Virus record (IMG/VR): IMGVR_UViG_3300025151_000041
Span: 1 to 56,594 of that record
Origin: a virus
Length of the DNA: 56,594 nt
Direction: 5' to 3' (one strand)
The notes beneath the pieces were generated by a model. The model was not told the origin of the DNA. It saw only the letters and a list, made by a program, of their open reading frames with translations, and did not search any database. How positions within the stretch are numbered: position 1 is the first letter of the stretch; each line of letters starts with the position of its first letter. A program made the position numbers and the translations under genes. Below, in pieces: positions 55,223 through 56,594 of this stretch.

Positions 55223-55563
55223 TGACAGATGTAGTAGTTCCATTTGGAGGTTGGGGAAGAAGCACTTGGGGTAGTGGCACATGGGATAATGATAATTTTA
55301 CAACAAAAGCAACAGGGAATGTAGGTTCAGTTACAATTTCTCTTGCCTCAGATGTATCGGTTACGGGATTAGCTGGTACAGGGAGTGTAGGTTCAGTTAC
55401 GATAAACACTGAATCAAGTGTATCAGTTACAGGATTAGCAGCAACAGGAGCAGTTGGATCTGCAAGTACAAATGCTTGGGCAGAGGTTGTTCCCGACCAA
55501 TCTCCAAGTTGGTCGGCAGTTTCACCAAGCCAAACACCTTCTTGGGAAGACATAGCAGCATAA
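55222..55563 (+). CDS. Hypothetical fibre-associated protein, 113 residues
   Basis: GGWGRSTWGSGTWDN is followed by repeated VGSV[T/S]-type strands (NVGSVTISLASDVSVTGLAGTGSVGSVTINTESSVSVTGLA) and a W-rich end. Repeats suggest a beta-solenoid or fibre part. The GRSTWGSGTW motif also appears in the 1093-2970 gene (WGRGTWGSAT), linking the two. Next gene 10 bases on. Confidence 0.75.
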   Translation: MTDVVVPFGGWGRSTWGSGTWDNDNFTTKATGNVGSVTISLASDVSVTGLAGTGSVGSVTINTESSVSVTGLAATGAVGSASTNAWAEVVPDQSPSWSAVSPSQTPSWEDIAA

Positions 55564-55573
55564 GGATAAGACA

Positions 55574-56594
55574 ATGGCAAGTACATATACAACGAACACT
55601 GGAATAGAAAAACCAGCCACAGGTGACCGATCAGGTACTTGGGGAACTATGACAAATACCAATATGGACTTGATTGACCAAGCCCTTGATGGATTTATTT
55701 CTATCACTGCGGCAGCAACGGGGTCTACAGGTTCTCCGAATACCCTTCCGATTACAGATGGGTCAGTATCAAATGGACGAAACCGAATCATTAAAATTGT
55801 TGATGGTGGTGATTTAGGCGGTACAGTTTACTATCAAATAACGCCAAATGATGCAGAAAGATATTTATGGATTGAAAACGGATTATCAGGTTCACGCTCA
55901 ATCCTTCTTTTTCAAGGCACATACAATGCATCTAATGACATAGAAATACCAGCAGGTAAAACAAAACTTGTTCGCTCAGATGGAGCAGGTAGTGGGGCAG
56001 TAGTTGTTGAGTTAGCTCCTAACCTTGCAGTAACAGGCTCTTACCAAGTTGATAATATCCTTTTAGATGGCAACACAATTAGTTCAACAGATACTAACGG
56101 TAACATCAACATTACCCCTAATGGTAATGGTGATGTGAATCTTGGTGCTGACACTATAATGATTGGTGATGATGATACTGATGTTACGCTGACAACACAA
56201 GGTACAGGAGACCTTACTCTTAGTACAAACAGTGGCTCAAACTCAGGTACGATTGTTATAGCTGACGCAGCTAATAATGACATAACTTTAACACCGAACG
56301 GTACAGGAAATGTTAATGTTGTTGCAGATACGTTAGTTGTTGGTGATTCTAACGCAACAGCAACCGTTACTTCAAACGGTACAGGAGATTTAGTTCTTTC
56401 AACGAATGGAGGAACAGACAGTGGAACAATTACGATTACAGATGCTGCGAACAATGACATCTCTATTGCTCCGAATGGCACGGGTAATGTCAATCTACAA
56501 GCTGACAGTGTTGTGGCTGGTGATTCAAATGCTGATTTTACTCTTACTACTAATGGCACTGGGGATTTAATCCTTAACACAAACTCAGGCACAA
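55574..56594 (+). CDS. Putative tail fibre protein (3' truncated)
   Basis: The first 340 residues. The N-terminal 40 (ASTYTTNTGIEKPATGDRSGTWGTMTNTNMDLIDQALDG) are a widespread marine-phage fibre start, likely the tail attachment. Residues about 110-180 are linker, and from about 182 a 59-residue repeat begins (NGTGNVN...NNDITLTP). Such fibres bind the host surface. The end is outside the window. Confidence 0.8.
   Translation, partial: MASTYTTNTGIEKPATGDRSGTWGTMTNTNMDLIDQALDGFISITAAATGSTGSPNTLPITDGSVSNGRNRIIKIVDGGDLGGTVYYQITPNDAERYLWIENGLSGSRSILLFQGTYNASNDIEIPAGKTKLVRSDGAGSGAVVVELAPNLAVTGSYQVDNILLDGNTISSTDTNGNINITPNGNGDVNLGADTIMIGDDDTDVTLTTQGTGDLTLSTNSGSNSGTIVIADAANNDITLTPNGTGNVNVVADTLVVGDSNATATVTSNGTGDLVLSTNGGTDSGTITITDAANNDISIAPNGTGNVNLQADSVVAGDSNADFTLTTNGTGDLILNTNSGT
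56117..56594 (+). repeat. 177-bp (59-codon) tandem repeats in tail fibre
   Basis: Copies start at 56117, 56294 and 56471, exactly 177 bases apart (Pro-Asn-Gly-[T/N]-Gly-[D/N]-Val-Asn... to ...NNDI[T/S][L/I][T/A]). The DNA differs by many synonymous changes, so the repeats are old and kept for the protein. The third copy runs past the window end. Confidence 0.9.

Noticed and set aside
56041-56592. 183-codon open frame on the minus strand
   Set aside because: Lies fully inside the tail fibre repeats on the other strand and mirrors their repetition; no ribosome site.
1-56594. Prophage or integrated element
   Set aside because: No integrase, repressor, att-like direct repeats or flanking bacterial genes seen.

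Overview
The window is almost entirely the genome of a tailed double-stranded DNA phage (Caudoviricetes). It carries terminase subunits, a large portal, scaffold, a Mu gpT-like capsid protein, short-tail adaptor and neck-type proteins, very large internal virion proteins, a family A DNA polymerase, a primase and helicases. I see no integrase, repressor, rRNA, tRNA, CRISPR array or clear bacterial housekeeping gene, so it reads as a non-integrated, probably lytic virus. The P22/SU10-like neck genes, the lack of a tape-measure gene and the many small proteins typical of ocean phages suggest a podovirus of a marine bacterium, perhaps an alphaproteobacterium. The host is inference. Both ends cut through genes: the C-terminus of a 2OG-Fe(II) oxygenase at base 1 and a tail fibre at base 56594. 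The DNA is AT-rich by eye.

Layout. (1) 1-12061, plus strand: end of the virion module, with the oxygenase remnant, a neck/tail protein and four large internal virion proteins. (2) 12058-13494, minus strand: a SNF2-type helicase, the only clear minus-strand gene. (3) 13495-27360, plus strand: replication and nucleotide module with a putative ssDNA-binding protein, an archaeo-eukaryotic primase, a UvrD-like helicase, a DUF932 protein, a DNA-base hypermodification cluster (hypermodification protein, GT-B glycosyltransferase, thymidylate synthase/pyrimidine hydroxymethylase homologue, small helical protein), DNA polymerase I and a GH108 endolysin. (4) 27361-36186: many small genes of unknown function, increasingly arranged as single-gene cassettes of hairpin terminator, TATAAT-like promoter, a repeated leader ending in AGAAAGGG, and gene. 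(5) 36187-39258: terminase small subunit, a PD-(D/E)XK nuclease, more cassettes and a strange 929-bp island. (6) 39260-56594: terminase large subunit, portal, a lysis-like group (nuclease and holin candidates), a GroES-like protein, scaffold, capsid, decoration, adaptor and fibre genes.

Most striking observations. First, the island 38186-39114 contains one 221-codon gene with its own flanking DNA, and there GA occurs only as CGA and TC only as TCG. AGA, GGA, TGA, TCA, TCT and TCC are absent from 929 bp, with sharp edges. Second, a related pair of regulatory elements built from 19-nt inverted arms (ctatatagatgttatagtg-like) lies just before the replication module (13585-13729) and just before the terminase small subunit (36196-36355), bracketing the whole non-structural region. 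Third, the hypermodification cluster suggests that the genomic DNA carries modified, possibly glycosylated, pyrimidines.

How the genes fit together (inference): the SNF2 and UvrD-like helicases, primase, putative SSB and PolA replicate the genome. The TS homologue and hypermodification enzymes would alter its bases, and the terminase packages it through the portal into a gpT-like capsid that may use a phage GroES during folding. The large 377-1214 residue proteins are probably carried in the virion for DNA ejection. The holin candidates and the GH108 muramidase would end the cycle.
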